The position numbers and the translations under genes were made by a program. DNA of 26,511 bases from CAZCVI01 sp964502145 (GTDB taxonomy: Bacteria; Acidobacteriota; Aminicenantia; UBA2199). The notes under the pieces are model-generated. The model was not told the origin of the DNA. It saw only the letters and a program-made list of their open reading frames with translations, and ran no database searches. Within the stretch, counting starts at the first letter, position 1. Each line of letters begins with the position of its first letter. Positions 15,865-23,157 of the stretch are shown piece by piece. The DNA lies in contig CAZCVI010000094.1 of assembly GCA_964502145.1 (NCBI GenBank), forward strand, positions 1-26,511, given 5' to 3'.

Positions 15865-16854
15865 ATGTTTGCAAACAACCCTATTAAGTGGACAGTGGGA
15901 ATCTTTTTTTTCGTATTTCTTTTTACACAACATGGAGTCGCCCAGCAATTACAGTTGCCCCGTATCAGTCCAGCCATGAAAGTCGTTGGGACGATCGGAT
16001 TTTCAACCGTCACCATCGACTATAGCAGTCCAGCCATAAAAGGCCGGGAAGTATGGGGAAAGCTTGTTCCTTACGGCTTAATTCAATCCCAATTTGGCAA
16101 TGGCAATCCCATGCCATGGCGTGCCGGAGCCAATGAGAATACAGTCATCACCTTCAGCGATGATGTCAAAGTAGAGGGACACGTTCTTCCCGCTGGCAGT
16201 TATGGCGTACACATGATCCCGTCAGAATCTGAATGGACAATCATCTTTTCTAAAAATTATTGGTCTTGGGGCAGTTTTTTCTATGAAGAAAAAGAGGATG
16301 CCCTGCGTTTCCAGGTTAAACCCCAGGAAGCCCCATTTACCGAGTGGCTCACCTATGGCCTCACTAATTTCACCAGCAACTCCGCCGAAGTGGTTTTGCA
16401 GTGGGAGAAACTCGCCGTAAAATTTAAAGTTGAATGTGATACCGCCACCCTTATTTTAAAAAATATAAAGAACCAACTTTGTGGCCAGTTGGGGTTTTCC
16501 TGGCAGGGTTGGAATCAAGCCGCGTTTTATTGCATGCAAACCAATTCCAACTTTGAGCAAGGTCGTCAATGGCTTGAACAATCCTTCAAACTCAATGAAA
16601 ACAGCACCAACCGCAATACCCTCGGTTATCTCCTGGACGCCGCTGGAAAAACCGCTGAAGCTGAAAAAGTGTTCCGCGAAAATGTGCTCAAGTTCCCCGG
16701 TGATTGGAATGTTTTGGACAGTCTCGGCGAATTCTGTGGTAAATACGGCAATAAAAAAGATGCCATTAAATATTACACCCTCGCGCTAAAAAAAGCGCCC
16801 CAAGGACAGAAGAACAGAATCGAAAATACGTTAAAAACCCTGCAAGGCAAATAA
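15865..16854 (+). CDS. Secreted DUF2911 protein with C-terminal TPR repeats
   Basis: The 329-residue product starts with a signal peptide (hydrophobic about 9-21, cleavage probably after GVA-QQ near residue 26). Residues about 27-195 match the DUF2911 family: PRISPAMKV, IDYSSPAIKGREVWG, RAGANENT and LPAGSYGVHMIP. The family is common in Bacteroidota and related phyla, and its function is unknown. Residues about 205-329 hold TPR-like helical pairs (EQGRQWLEQSFKLN, LGYLLDAAGKTAEAEKVF, DAIKYYTLALKKAP). It probably acts in the periplasm or at the surface. ATG 15865 has an AAGGAGG site and its own promoter. It is monocistronic by context. Confidence 0.85.
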   Translation: MFANNPIKWTVGIFFFVFLFTQHGVAQQLQLPRISPAMKVVGTIGFSTVTIDYSSPAIKGREVWGKLVPYGLIQSQFGNGNPMPWRAGANENTVITFSDDVKVEGHVLPAGSYGVHMIPSESEWTIIFSKNYWSWGSFFYEEKEDALRFQVKPQEAPFTEWLTYGLTNFTSNSAEVVLQWEKLAVKFKVECDTATLILKNIKNQLCGQLGFSWQGWNQAAFYCMQTNSNFEQGRQWLEQSFKLNENSTNRNTLGYLLDAAGKTAEAEKVFRENVLKFPGDWNVLDSLGEFCGKYGNKKDAIKYYTLALKKAPQGQKNRIENTLKTLQGK

Positions 16855-16935
16855 AACATAAACCATACCCCAGGTCATAAGTTTCGGCCATGTCCCTTCA
16901 TCTCAACAGAACCAGCATTTTTTCCATAACAGCAA

Positions 16936-16964
16936 TTGTAATTTATCGCGAAATAAGATATGAT
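16936..16964 (+). promoter_or_regulatory. Promoter of the AAA ATPase gene
   Basis: TTGTAA (16936-16941) and TATGAT (16959-16964) are separated by 17 bp. The predicted start near 16971 gives a leader of about 17 nt with an AGGA ribosome site. Confidence 0.55.
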
Positions 16965-16987
16965 ATAAAAGACACAGGAATGATTGA

Positions 16988-18118
16988 ATGAATCCCTTTA
17001 AGTATGGAACAGTCGTTGAAGACAAGTATTTTGTGAATCGGACCAAGGAACTCAGCCGACTCAAAGAGGAACTGCGAAATGGAAGCAATATCATTTTATA
17101 CGCCCCCCGGCGGTATGGGAAAACCTCACTTATATTGGAAATTCTTAACAGGTTAAAACAAGAAGGAGTCAAAACCGTATATCTTGATCTTTTCCAGACT
17201 TATTCCGTGGATAGTTTTATTCAATTATATGCTTCTAAAATAATGGAAGCCTGCGGTTTCTCAATGAAAAAAACAATCACCAGTCTCAAGACTTCTTTAA
17301 GGGGTATTCTGCCTTCTGTAGGATTGGATGAAGGCGGGAAACCAGTCTTAAATTTTTCATATGATTCCAGAATACCAAAGGAGTATTCCCTGTTGGATGT
17401 ATTGGACTTGCCCAACAAGCTCAGAGGGAAAAATGAAAAATGGGTGATCGTTTTTGATGAATTTCAGGAGATAGACCGCTTAGATGGTGAAACCATTGAA
17501 AAACAATTTCGTTCTATTCTACAACTTCATCAGGATATCGGGTATGTCTTAATGGGCAGTAAAACCCATATGATGCTGAGCCTTTTTGCCGATAAGCGCA
17601 GGGCGTTTTATAATATAGGTAAGATTCAAAAATTGGAAAAAATTCCCGCGCCAGAAATGCGGGCATACATGGAAAGTCGCTTTCAAAGCGGAGGTTTTAC
17701 CTTTGAAGCCGCCATTTTCGAAACAATACTTTCCTACACCGACAATATTCCCTATTACAACCAATACTTGGCCGCCCAACTATGGCAACTGGCCCAAGAA
17801 GGAAATCGCGCCATTACTCCCGACCTTGTCCAACAAGCCGTACAGCAAATCATAGACAACCAGTCCGACTACTATTTCACCTTACTCGACCATCTGACCA
17901 TTTATCAGCGTCAGGTGCTCCATGCTTTTTTACAGCAGCCAGTGAACATATATACCAAAGAATACAGCCAAACATACAATCTGTCAACCGTGGCAAGTCT
18001 TCGGCGTGCCATGATGCGTCTCGTGGAAATAGGAATAATAGAAAAAATCGAGGAAACCCACACTTTCAGCGACCCATTTTTTCCTCTTTATTTAAAGCAG
18101 CGCCGTATCTCATATTGA
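16988..18118 (+). CDS. Archaeal-type AAA ATPase with C-terminal winged helix
   Basis: The 376-residue protein belongs to the COG1672-like ATPases common in archaea and in bacteria with many mobile genes. The N-terminus NPFKYGTVVEDKYFVNR is typical, followed by Walker A APRRYGKTS at 39-47 and Walker B VIVFDEFQEI with D157 and E158. A GSKTHMM stretch resembles sensor 1. The last 80 residues (from about 297) look like a winged-helix domain (QRQVLHAFLQQ, LSTVASLRRAMMRLVEIGII). No transmembrane helix is seen. The role of this family is mostly unknown; NTP-driven regulation and defence have been considered. It has its own promoter and ends 7 bp from the convergent gene. Confidence 0.85.
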   Translation: MNPFKYGTVVEDKYFVNRTKELSRLKEELRNGSNIILYAPRRYGKTSLILEILNRLKQEGVKTVYLDLFQTYSVDSFIQLYASKIMEACGFSMKKTITSLKTSLRGILPSVGLDEGGKPVLNFSYDSRIPKEYSLLDVLDLPNKLRGKNEKWVIVFDEFQEIDRLDGETIEKQFRSILQLHQDIGYVLMGSKTHMMLSLFADKRRAFYNIGKIQKLEKIPAPEMRAYMESRFQSGGFTFEAAIFETILSYTDNIPYYNQYLAAQLWQLAQEGNRAITPDLVQQAVQQIIDNQSDYYFTLLDHLTIYQRQVLHAFLQQPVNIYTKEYSQTYNLSTVASLRRAMMRLVEIGIIEKIEETHTFSDPFFPLYLKQRRISY

Positions 18119-18125
18119 TTTGAAT

Positions 18126-19472
18126 TCAATTCAGGCGGTAGGCCACTATTTTATTGCCCATGAATGTCGGTATAATCAGCAGGTTTTTCTTCTTTATAAA
18201 TTCGAAATCTGCCGTGTTGACCATGTCTTTTAATGTGTCCAATATTTTTATCACCTTTCCTTCCGGGGAGATCAGGTAGACCAAACCTTCCCAATGCGAA
18301 ACCAGGAAGTTCCCCTTGTTGTCCACACGGATGCCGTCAATAATGCCCGCGCCTAGAGAAATCACAGCCGTGATTTTTTTGTCTTTAAGAGCGATTGATT
18401 TCAAGAACCCGTCACCTGAATTCCCCACCAGCAAGCCCTTATTATAAATAAATAACCCGTTCGCCCGGTAAATTGCATCGCTACCTTCCCAGAGTTCGCT
18501 TTTTCCCTCTCTGAACCTGTAAATCCGGCTTTTAATTGGCGCCGATGGTGATGTGTCCGACATGTAGATATAACCATTGTCGTCTACTATGATATCATTT
18601 AAAAATTCCGAGCCCTCAATCCGGTACCGTTTCAGAATCTTGCCTTCATTGATATCAATTTCCGTGAGAAACCCTCTTTCAACCGTATAAAGCCGATCTT
18701 TATAAATGCACACGCCACAGGGCGCGTTCAATTTTGTTATCCAGTGCAGGTTCTCAATTTCACCCGATACTTTCACCTTTGAAATAAAGCCCGTGAACAG
18801 TGTCTCATCGGTGTTCGTTGGATTATACCGATTATCGAAACTCGTGACATAGAGGATATCCCGTTTCTCATCGTACAGCACCGATTCCGGTGTCAGAAAA
18901 ACCGTCCCCGTTTCCCATACTTTCGTCAGCCGTGAAAAATCCGTGGCTGGAGGCACCAGTACACGGTCAGCAGAACATTTAAACCCCCACCCCGCGGCAT
19001 CTTTGTTTTTTGTTATCATGAAGAAGATTTCATTCAATCCTTTTTCTGCCGTTACTGAAAGCGAATGGTCCTGTTCTTCCGCCATCTTTTGTCCATTAAA
19101 GAAAATCACCCCATCCCCCAGAAATTCCGGGAAAAACGTGATTGTTTCTTTTTTATCCCATTGAAACACCGTGCGTCCGAATATTAAGGGTGAGGCTGGT
19201 ATGTGGTACCCTGGGAGTATTGTTTTCTCAATATTCAACACGCCCGAATCATCCGGTTCGATTTTGTGCCATCCCGACATGAAGATCACGTAGAAATGAG
19301 GGTACATGTCCCTGTTTATCTGGACCGCATCAAAGAGTCGTGAGATTTCCCAATTTTTTAAGATCACCCCTTTTTTTTGTTTTGCTCCATCATTAACTGG
19401 CGTATCGGCCATCCCCCAAAAAGCCGTCATAAACAGAACCGCTAAAACCAGAATTACTTTATTCCTATACAT
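18126..19472 (-). CDS. Secreted SMP-30/gluconolactonase-like beta-propeller protein
   Basis: The 448-residue product has a signal peptide (MYRNK, then hydrophobic to about 21, with cleavage likely after GMA). Residues about 25-170 are a beta-rich N-terminal part with a WxKxEPDD-like segment and are not recognised. From about 175 there are repeated beta-propeller blades of the SMP-30 type: LTPESVLYDEKRDILYVTSFDN, LNDIIVDDNGYIYMSDTS, IIDGIRVDNKGNFLVSHWEG and FEFIKKKNLLIIPTF. Some SMP-30 enzymes are metal-dependent lactonases; the substrate here cannot be read. ATG 19472 is preferred over 19484 because GGAGG lies 5 nt before it and overlaps the longer reading. It converges on the ATPase gene with no terminator in the 7-bp gap. 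Confidence 0.82.
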   Translation of the reverse strand: MYRNKVILVLAVLFMTAFWGMADTPVNDGAKQKKGVILKNWEISRLFDAVQINRDMYPHFYVIFMSGWHKIEPDDSGVLNIEKTILPGYHIPASPLIFGRTVFQWDKKETITFFPEFLGDGVIFFNGQKMAEEQDHSLSVTAEKGLNEIFFMITKNKDAAGWGFKCSADRVLVPPATDFSRLTKVWETGTVFLTPESVLYDEKRDILYVTSFDNRYNPTNTDETLFTGFISKVKVSGEIENLHWITKLNAPCGVCIYKDRLYTVERGFLTEIDINEGKILKRYRIEGSEFLNDIIVDDNGYIYMSDTSPSAPIKSRIYRFREGKSELWEGSDAIYRANGLFIYNKGLLVGNSGDGFLKSIALKDKKITAVISLGAGIIDGIRVDNKGNFLVSHWEGLVYLISPEGKVIKILDTLKDMVNTADFEFIKKKNLLIIPTFMGNKIVAYRLN

Positions 19473-19715
19473 ATATACCTCCATATAGCCATATAAAAAT
19501 ATATACGATTTTTTAATCCATTTGTTTTAAATCTGCAAGTTCGAGCTGCCCATTTACTGGACATTTTTTTAGCACGATTATATTTAATGAAGTGTTGACC
19601 ATTTGGGAGTCGTGTATCCACGCTTTTTCCGAAGTTGACTCAGTTTGGATTTGTTTTCACAACCGGAATAGTAGGTAGTTGAAAGTAGATTAAAAAAGTT
19701 ATCTTTCAAAAGCTA
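19473..19715. other. Intergenic spacer, nothing recognised
   Basis: The spacer between the divergent beta-propeller and RiPP-like genes holds the leader of the former. A lone ACTGGACA near 19555 resembles the 9-bp unit of the hairpin at 15623-15763. I find no gene, and no clear minus-strand promoter. Confidence 0.4.
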
Positions 19716-19744
19716 TTGATTTTAAGTTATTTTTTCTGTATAAT
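19716..19744 (+). promoter_or_regulatory. Promoter of the RiPP-like peptide gene
   Basis: TTGATT (19716-19721) and a consensus TATAAT (19739-19744) are separated by exactly 17 bp. The predicted start near 19751 gives a leader of about 53 nt with a GGAG site. Confidence 0.8.
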
Positions 19745-19803
19745 GCTGCTGGTCGGTAAATTTCAAGGAAGCCGAACCCAAACTAAAAAAGGAGAATTTG
19801 ACA

Positions 19804-20019
19804 ATGAAGACAAAAAAACTTGGAAAAAAGCTAGTTTTCAAACGGGAAACCATTTCAAACCTTGGTGGCGGAATGAAAAATGTTCTGGCAGGATGTCCCG
19901 GTTGCACGTGCCATGCGACCGAATGCAATAATGCCACATGCAATCCGGATAACTGTTTTTCTAATGTTGAAGGTTGTGCCAGTTTTTATAGGGATAACAC
20001 CGTGTGCGTGGATTGGTAA
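19804..20019 (+). CDS. Cysteine-rich RiPP-like precursor peptide (orphan)
   Basis: A 71-residue peptide. Residues 1-30 look like leaders of class I lanthipeptide-type and related precursors in Bacteroidota: KKLGKKLVFKRETISNL, then GGGMKNVLAG ending in an Ala-Gly pair at 29-30, a plausible cut site for a double-glycine C39 peptidase. The remaining 41 residues begin with Cys31 and contain eight Cys (31, 34, 36, 41, 46, 51, 58, 68) and six Ser/Thr. Four Cys at 36, 41, 46 and 51 recur every five residues. ATG 19804 has GGAG 9 nt upstream; TTG 19798 is too close. It has its own promoter and terminator. No lanthionine synthetase, C39 transporter or other maturase is in the window. It could alternatively be a small metal-binding or disulfide protein. 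Confidence 0.75.
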   Translation: MKTKKLGKKLVFKRETISNLGGGMKNVLAGCPGCTCHATECNNATCNPDNCFSNVEGCASFYRDNTVCVDW

Positions 20020-20071
20020 ACTTTTTATAGAACCGATCATTACCACTTGGAAAAATGAATAAGTAAGCAGA

Positions 20072-20112
20072 GGGAGAAGGGAGAGCAAGCTCTCTTCTTC
20101 TCCCTTTTTTTT
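20072..20112 (+). terminator. Rho-independent terminator of the peptide gene
   Basis: A long GGGAGAAGGGAGAG stem pairs across a CAAG loop with CTCTCTTCTTCTCCC (one bulge) and is followed by eight T. It lies 52 nt after the peptide stop codon. Confidence 0.93.
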
Positions 20113-20133
20113 CAGAGGCTGAAAGCGTTGATG

Positions 20134-20328
20134 TTAATTGGTTTTGAGGGCGACTTTGAGAAATGTATCAAATTTCCACGATCTCTTGCCAACGAATACT
20201 TTCCGTTGTCCGGCGTTGAGATCGTTGAAATTTGGGCGTATTAAAGAGACCGCCTTGAAATTGCTGTTGTGAAAGTGTTTCCAGCCTGCTTTTTTTGATG
20301 AAAGAGGAATTCGCGCAATCAATGGCAT
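20134..20328 (-). CDS. Possible small protein downstream of EIIA, doubtful
   Basis: A 64-residue reading that starts inside the last codons of the EIIA-like gene (10-nt overlap). It is basic, with KKAGWKHFH and AGQRKVFVGKRSWKF segments. It has no ribosome site of its own and I recognise no family. It could be translated by coupling, or be only an open frame. The stretch 20113-20318 holds nothing else I can name. Confidence 0.25.
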   Translation of the reverse strand: MPLIARIPLSSKKAGWKHFHNSNFKAVSLIRPNFNDLNAGQRKVFVGKRSWKFDTFLKVALKTN

Positions 20329-20789
20329 TTAATCAACTGTTCATTTTCGAAAACAGCCGTTTGGATGTCGTTTGGGTTGGGGGTGTTTTTAATTTGGGGG
20401 ATTAGTTCCGTGTTATTAACCATACGTGCGATACGGGACAGTGTTTTTAAGTGGCGGCTGACTTGGCGTTCATCGCTCATGATCAGGAACACCACGTATA
20501 CCAATTGTCCGTCTGGGGCTTTAAAGTCAAGTCCGTTTTTAATCAATGCGATGGAGAAAAAGAAATCTGTGAATTCTTCGGAAAAAATATGGGGCGTGGC
20601 CGCGCCTTTGCCGATAGCAGTCGGGTGGAGGTTTTCTCGTTTCACAAACAGACGTTTGATATTTTCTTTATCTTGGATAATACCCTTATTTTTTAAAAAA
20701 GCGGAATAATCGGCATAAAATGCATCGGTCGTGTCATAAGAGTCCGTTATAAAAATGAGCTCTTTTTTAAGTAACTCTGCAAGGTTCAT
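20319..20789 (-). CDS. PTS EIIA-like protein (fructose/nitrogen type)
   Basis: The 156-residue product resembles the EIIA-Fru/PtsN family, which takes a phosphate from HPr or NPr on histidine. The expected active-site histidine is H67 in AIGKGAATPH, matching the family's typical GxGxAxPH motif. The following VYVVFLIMSDERQVSRHLKTLSRIARM resembles the conserved family block. Its AAGGAG site lies within the end of the upstream gene. The start ATG overlaps the preceding stop by one base (TAATG), so translation is coupled. No EIIB, EIIC or sigma54 gene is nearby, so a regulatory role in the manner of PtsN is more likely than sugar import. Confidence 0.85.
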   Translation of the reverse strand: MNLAELLKKELIFITDSYDTTDAFYADYSAFLKNKGIIQDKENIKRLFVKRENLHPTAIGKGAATPHIFSEEFTDFFFSIALIKNGLDFKAPDGQLVYVVFLIMSDERQVSRHLKTLSRIARMVNNTELIPQIKNTPNPNDIQTAVFENEQLIKCH

Positions 20790-21175
20790 TAAATTCTCCT
20801 TTTAATATCGTCGGTAGTACCAAATTTTCGGTCTTTGCCGGCTGAAACAAGATTAAGGTTCATCTCTTCGTCCCTTTTGATTTGAAAACGCGTTCCCCAG
20901 GGATCATTTAGTGCGTCCGGGATAGGGGCGTAATCTGGAACCAGCAGGTCCAACATTTCCGGGTATTCGTTGTGTTGCGCATAGTAGGAATCAAGTGCCG
21001 CATTAATCGTGTTTATCCGCAGTTCGAGATCCATTTCTTCCGCTTTATCCAGCGCGTGCAGCAATTTTTGTGGATAAGCTTCTGCCTTCGAATCTTTGCC
21101 GCCACCGGTTTTAACCGTATACACCAGCAGGATAATACCAAAGGCCAATAAAACAATGAGAAGTAAACCTTTCAT
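20789..21175 (-). CDS. GspG-like C-terminal domain protein with N-terminal anchor
   Basis: The 128-residue protein has one N-terminal transmembrane helix (about 3-20) and a periplasmic domain resembling the C-terminal part of type II secretion pseudopilin GspG: INAALDSYYAQHNEYP, DPWGTRF at 91-97 and LVSAGKDRKFGTTDDI near 109-124. The last segment matches the calcium-binding loop of GspG. It lacks the GFTLIE prepilin cleavage motif, so it is probably an anchored relative and not a true pseudopilin. ATG 21175 is preferred to 21223 because the promoter boxes fall inside the longer reading. It overlaps the EIIA-like gene by one base. Confidence 0.75.
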   Translation of the reverse strand: MKGLLLIVLLAFGIILLVYTVKTGGGKDSKAEAYPQKLLHALDKAEEMDLELRINTINAALDSYYAQHNEYPEMLDLLVPDYAPIPDALNDPWGTRFQIKRDEEMNLNLVSAGKDRKFGTTDDIKRRI

Positions 21176-21181
21176 GACACC

Positions 21182-21210
21182 ATTGTATAATATAAAAAAT
21201 AAAATAACAA
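21182..21210 (-). promoter_or_regulatory. Promoter of the GspG-like/EIIA pair
   Basis: On the minus strand TTGTTA (21210-21205), 17 bp and TACAAT (21187-21182) are followed by only 6 nt before ATG 21175. The predicted transcript begins at or within a base or two of the start codon. Confidence 0.55.
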
Positions 21211-21244
21211 TATCTACTGGCATAATTTCAAATTTTTTGTTATT

Positions 21245-21259
21245 GAAACAGGGAGTTTC
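21245..21259. promoter_or_regulatory. Inverted repeat between divergent promoters
   Basis: GAAAC-AGGGA-GTTTC is a 5-bp-arm inverted repeat in the 115-bp gap between the GspG-like and the cyclic-nucleotide-binding genes. It lies just upstream of the TATAAT at 21279. It is a possible operator, but arms this short can arise by chance. Confidence 0.3.
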
Positions 21260-21278
21260 TCATAAGTCTGAAATGTGT

Positions 21279-21284
21279 TATAAT
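21279..21284 (+). promoter_or_regulatory. -10 box of the cyclic-nucleotide-binding gene
   Basis: A perfect TATAAT ends 6 nt before ATG 21291. No good -35 box lies at 16-18 bp, so the promoter may depend on an activator. Transcription would begin at the start codon. Confidence 0.4.
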
Positions 21285-21290
21285 ATTTTA

Positions 21291-21770
21291 ATGGGATTAA
21301 ATGATGAATTTGTTTTGAGTATGCTTAGCGGCCTGGATATTTTTTCCGAATTGGATACCCCCGCGTTGTACCTGTTGGTTAAGCACTTCAAAGAGCACGT
21401 CTACGAGCAGTCCGAGGTGATTTTTAAGGACGGTAGTATTGGCAATTCGATGATGTTGATTGCCTCCGGTGAAGTCCGCGTGTCGCAAACCTCGGAAAGC
21501 AATATGGAAGAAGCGCTGGTCGTGTTGAAGCGGGGTGAAATATTCGGCGAAATGGCATTGATTGAGGATTTGCCCCGTTCTGCCACCACGATTGCCCATA
21601 CCAATGTGATTACCCTGGAAATCAGCCGCAGTGATTTTTTAAATTATATTCATCAGGACACCAAAAGCGGCGTAAAGATTCTGCTCAGGCTTTGCCAGAT
21701 TTTATCTGCCCGGTTGCGGGAGACCGATGTCAAGTTGAAGACTTTTGTCAGTTTGACCCAGTGGATATAG
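21291..21770 (+). CDS. Single-domain cyclic-nucleotide-binding protein
   Basis: The 159-residue product is a CRP/FNR-type cyclic-nucleotide-binding domain with no DNA-binding tail. The beta barrel runs from about 35 to 112. The phosphate-binding cassette is FGEMALIEDLPRSAT at 85-99, where E87 and R96 are the residues that bind ribose and phosphate in cAMP receptors. The C-terminal helices (about 113-150) resemble the dimerisation helix, and the protein then stops. It may bind cAMP or cGMP as a stand-alone regulator. The start is uncertain: ATG 21291 has no ribosome site but lies just after a TATAAT. ATG 21273 is the alternative. The radical SAM gene follows after 50 nt, probably in one transcript. 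Confidence 0.85.
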   Translation: MGLNDEFVLSMLSGLDIFSELDTPALYLLVKHFKEHVYEQSEVIFKDGSIGNSMMLIASGEVRVSQTSESNMEEALVVLKRGEIFGEMALIEDLPRSATTIAHTNVITLEISRSDFLNYIHQDTKSGVKILLRLCQILSARLRETDVKLKTFVSLTQWI

Positions 21771-21820
21771 TCTGTGAAAACCGATGTCCCGGTTGGCTGT
21801 TATAGGGGAAATTGGGAATA

Positions 21821-22726
21821 ATGCCATTATATAAAAATTTAACCGATGATCAGTGGCAGGAGAAGCTTGCTTTTTTTAAGGAGCGGTATAGTCCCTGTGG
21901 TTTGTGCCCGCGGCAGTGTGGCGTGTTGCGAGAATTGGACCAGTCTGGCGTGTGTCATGCGCGAAAGAATGTGAAGATAGCCTCTTCCAATTTGCATTAC
22001 GGCGAGGAGCCGCCCATTTCAGGAGAACGGGGATCCGGCACGTTGTTTTTTTCTGGTTGCACGTTGAAGTGTTTGTTTTGTCAGAATTATCCTATTTCCC
22101 ATCTTTATAATGGTATTTTTTATACGATTGAGCAGTTATCTTCCTTGATGTTGAATTTGCAGGAGCGTGGGGCGCACAATATCAATTTGGTGTCGCCCAC
22201 TCCTTATTTGTATCATTTTGTTCATGCACTTTATTTCGCATCGCAGCAGGGGTTGACCATACCTATCGTCTATAATACCAGTGGTTATGAGCGGGTAGAA
22301 ATCATTTCGGGGTTGAGTGGTTTGATTGATATATATATGCCTGATTTAAAATATTTGGATCAAGAGTTATCCCGTCGTTTATCCGGTCGTAGTGATTATT
22401 TCGAGTATGCATATCCAGCCATTCTGGAGATGAACGATCAGGTAGGTGAGTGGGTGGAGGATGAGGATGGAATCGCGGAGCGTGGGATGGTGATTCGCCA
22501 TCTGATTATTCCTGGTCAGGTGGAGAATTCCAAGCAAGTCTTAAAAACCATAGCATCCAGCCCGTTTAAGCACAGTCATTTAAGTTTAATGAGTCAATAT
22601 TTCCCCGCCCACAAAGCGCCAGAAACACCCGGTATCGACAGGCGTCTTACCCATGAGGAATATGCTATAGTAAAAGATTATGCCATAGCGTTAGGGTTTG
22701 ATAACGGGTGGTTCCAGGACCTTTAA
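21821..22726 (+). CDS. PflX-like radical SAM protein
   Basis: The 301-residue product matches the radical SAM group of COG1313 (PflX, related to pyruvate formate-lyase activating enzymes). The 4Fe-4S/SAM motif is CTLKCLFC with C80, C84 and C87. An N-terminal cysteine set, CGLCPRQC with C26, C29, C33 and then C45, is typical of the group and may hold a second metal site. DIYMPDLKYLD and VIRHLIIPGQVENS are conserved barrel segments. No glycyl-radical enzyme is nearby, so the substrate is unknown. ATG 21821 gives the family's usual N-terminus. TTG 21812 has the better placed AGGGG (21804-21808) and cannot be excluded. Confidence 0.88.
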   Translation: MPLYKNLTDDQWQEKLAFFKERYSPCGLCPRQCGVLRELDQSGVCHARKNVKIASSNLHYGEEPPISGERGSGTLFFSGCTLKCLFCQNYPISHLYNGIFYTIEQLSSLMLNLQERGAHNINLVSPTPYLYHFVHALYFASQQGLTIPIVYNTSGYERVEIISGLSGLIDIYMPDLKYLDQELSRRLSGRSDYFEYAYPAILEMNDQVGEWVEDEDGIAERGMVIRHLIIPGQVENSKQVLKTIASSPFKHSHLSLMSQYFPAHKAPETPGIDRRLTHEEYAIVKDYAIALGFDNGWFQDL

Positions 22727-23157
22727 GCCCTGTCTTTTTTTAACGGGCCCACAAAAATAAAAAACGTACCAGCGGTATAACAAAAGCGCCGTGCAGTCCA
22801 GAAACCGCAAATATATAGATACTAGAAAAGGTTAAGTTTATTGCAAAATCAAGTGTTTTATGGTAAACTGGCACAATGAGTAATAAAGCATAATTTTCGT
22901 ATAGGTTTTGTTCGGCGACATAAAGAACATGTCTAAAAGGTAAGTCTCAAAAATAATTCAAAGAAGTTGACTGGATGGTGAGGAGAAGATGCCGCTTCAT
23001 GTCTTGAAGGTCTGAAGGCTCACTGAAAACTTCATTTGACTTGGGGTCAAACCTGGGATTCAGAACGTCGCTGTTTGTCTTGGAAAGTCCTTGCATTTGC
23101 AAAAAACAATCTCTGGAGTCTTTACATTCAGAGTGATAACATACGAGGGTTATAAAC
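22727..23157. other. Intergenic region without a supported gene
   Basis: This 431-bp gap holds a candidate promoter (22841-22869) and a short palindrome TTTGAC-TTGGG-GTCAAA (23035-23051). A minus-strand frame spanning most of 22947-23159 is open but has no ribosome site and starts inside the transporter gene. The gap and the transporter differ in texture from the flanking genes. Confidence 0.4.
22841..22869 (+). promoter_or_regulatory. Candidate promoter upstream of the EamA transporter
   Basis: TTGCAA (22841-22846), 17 bp and TAAACT (22864-22869), preceded by an extended-type TGG. It would give a long leader of about 280 nt before the transporter. Confidence 0.4.

Noticed and set aside
20789..21175. 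True type II secretion pseudopilin
   Set aside because: There is no GFTLIE-type prepilin cleavage motif and no other secretion genes are nearby.
21821..22726. Radical SAM maturase of the RiPP-like peptide
   Set aside because: It has the PflX-type layout with an N-terminal cysteine set, no SPASM domain and no precursor-recognition domain, and lies in a separate transcription unit.
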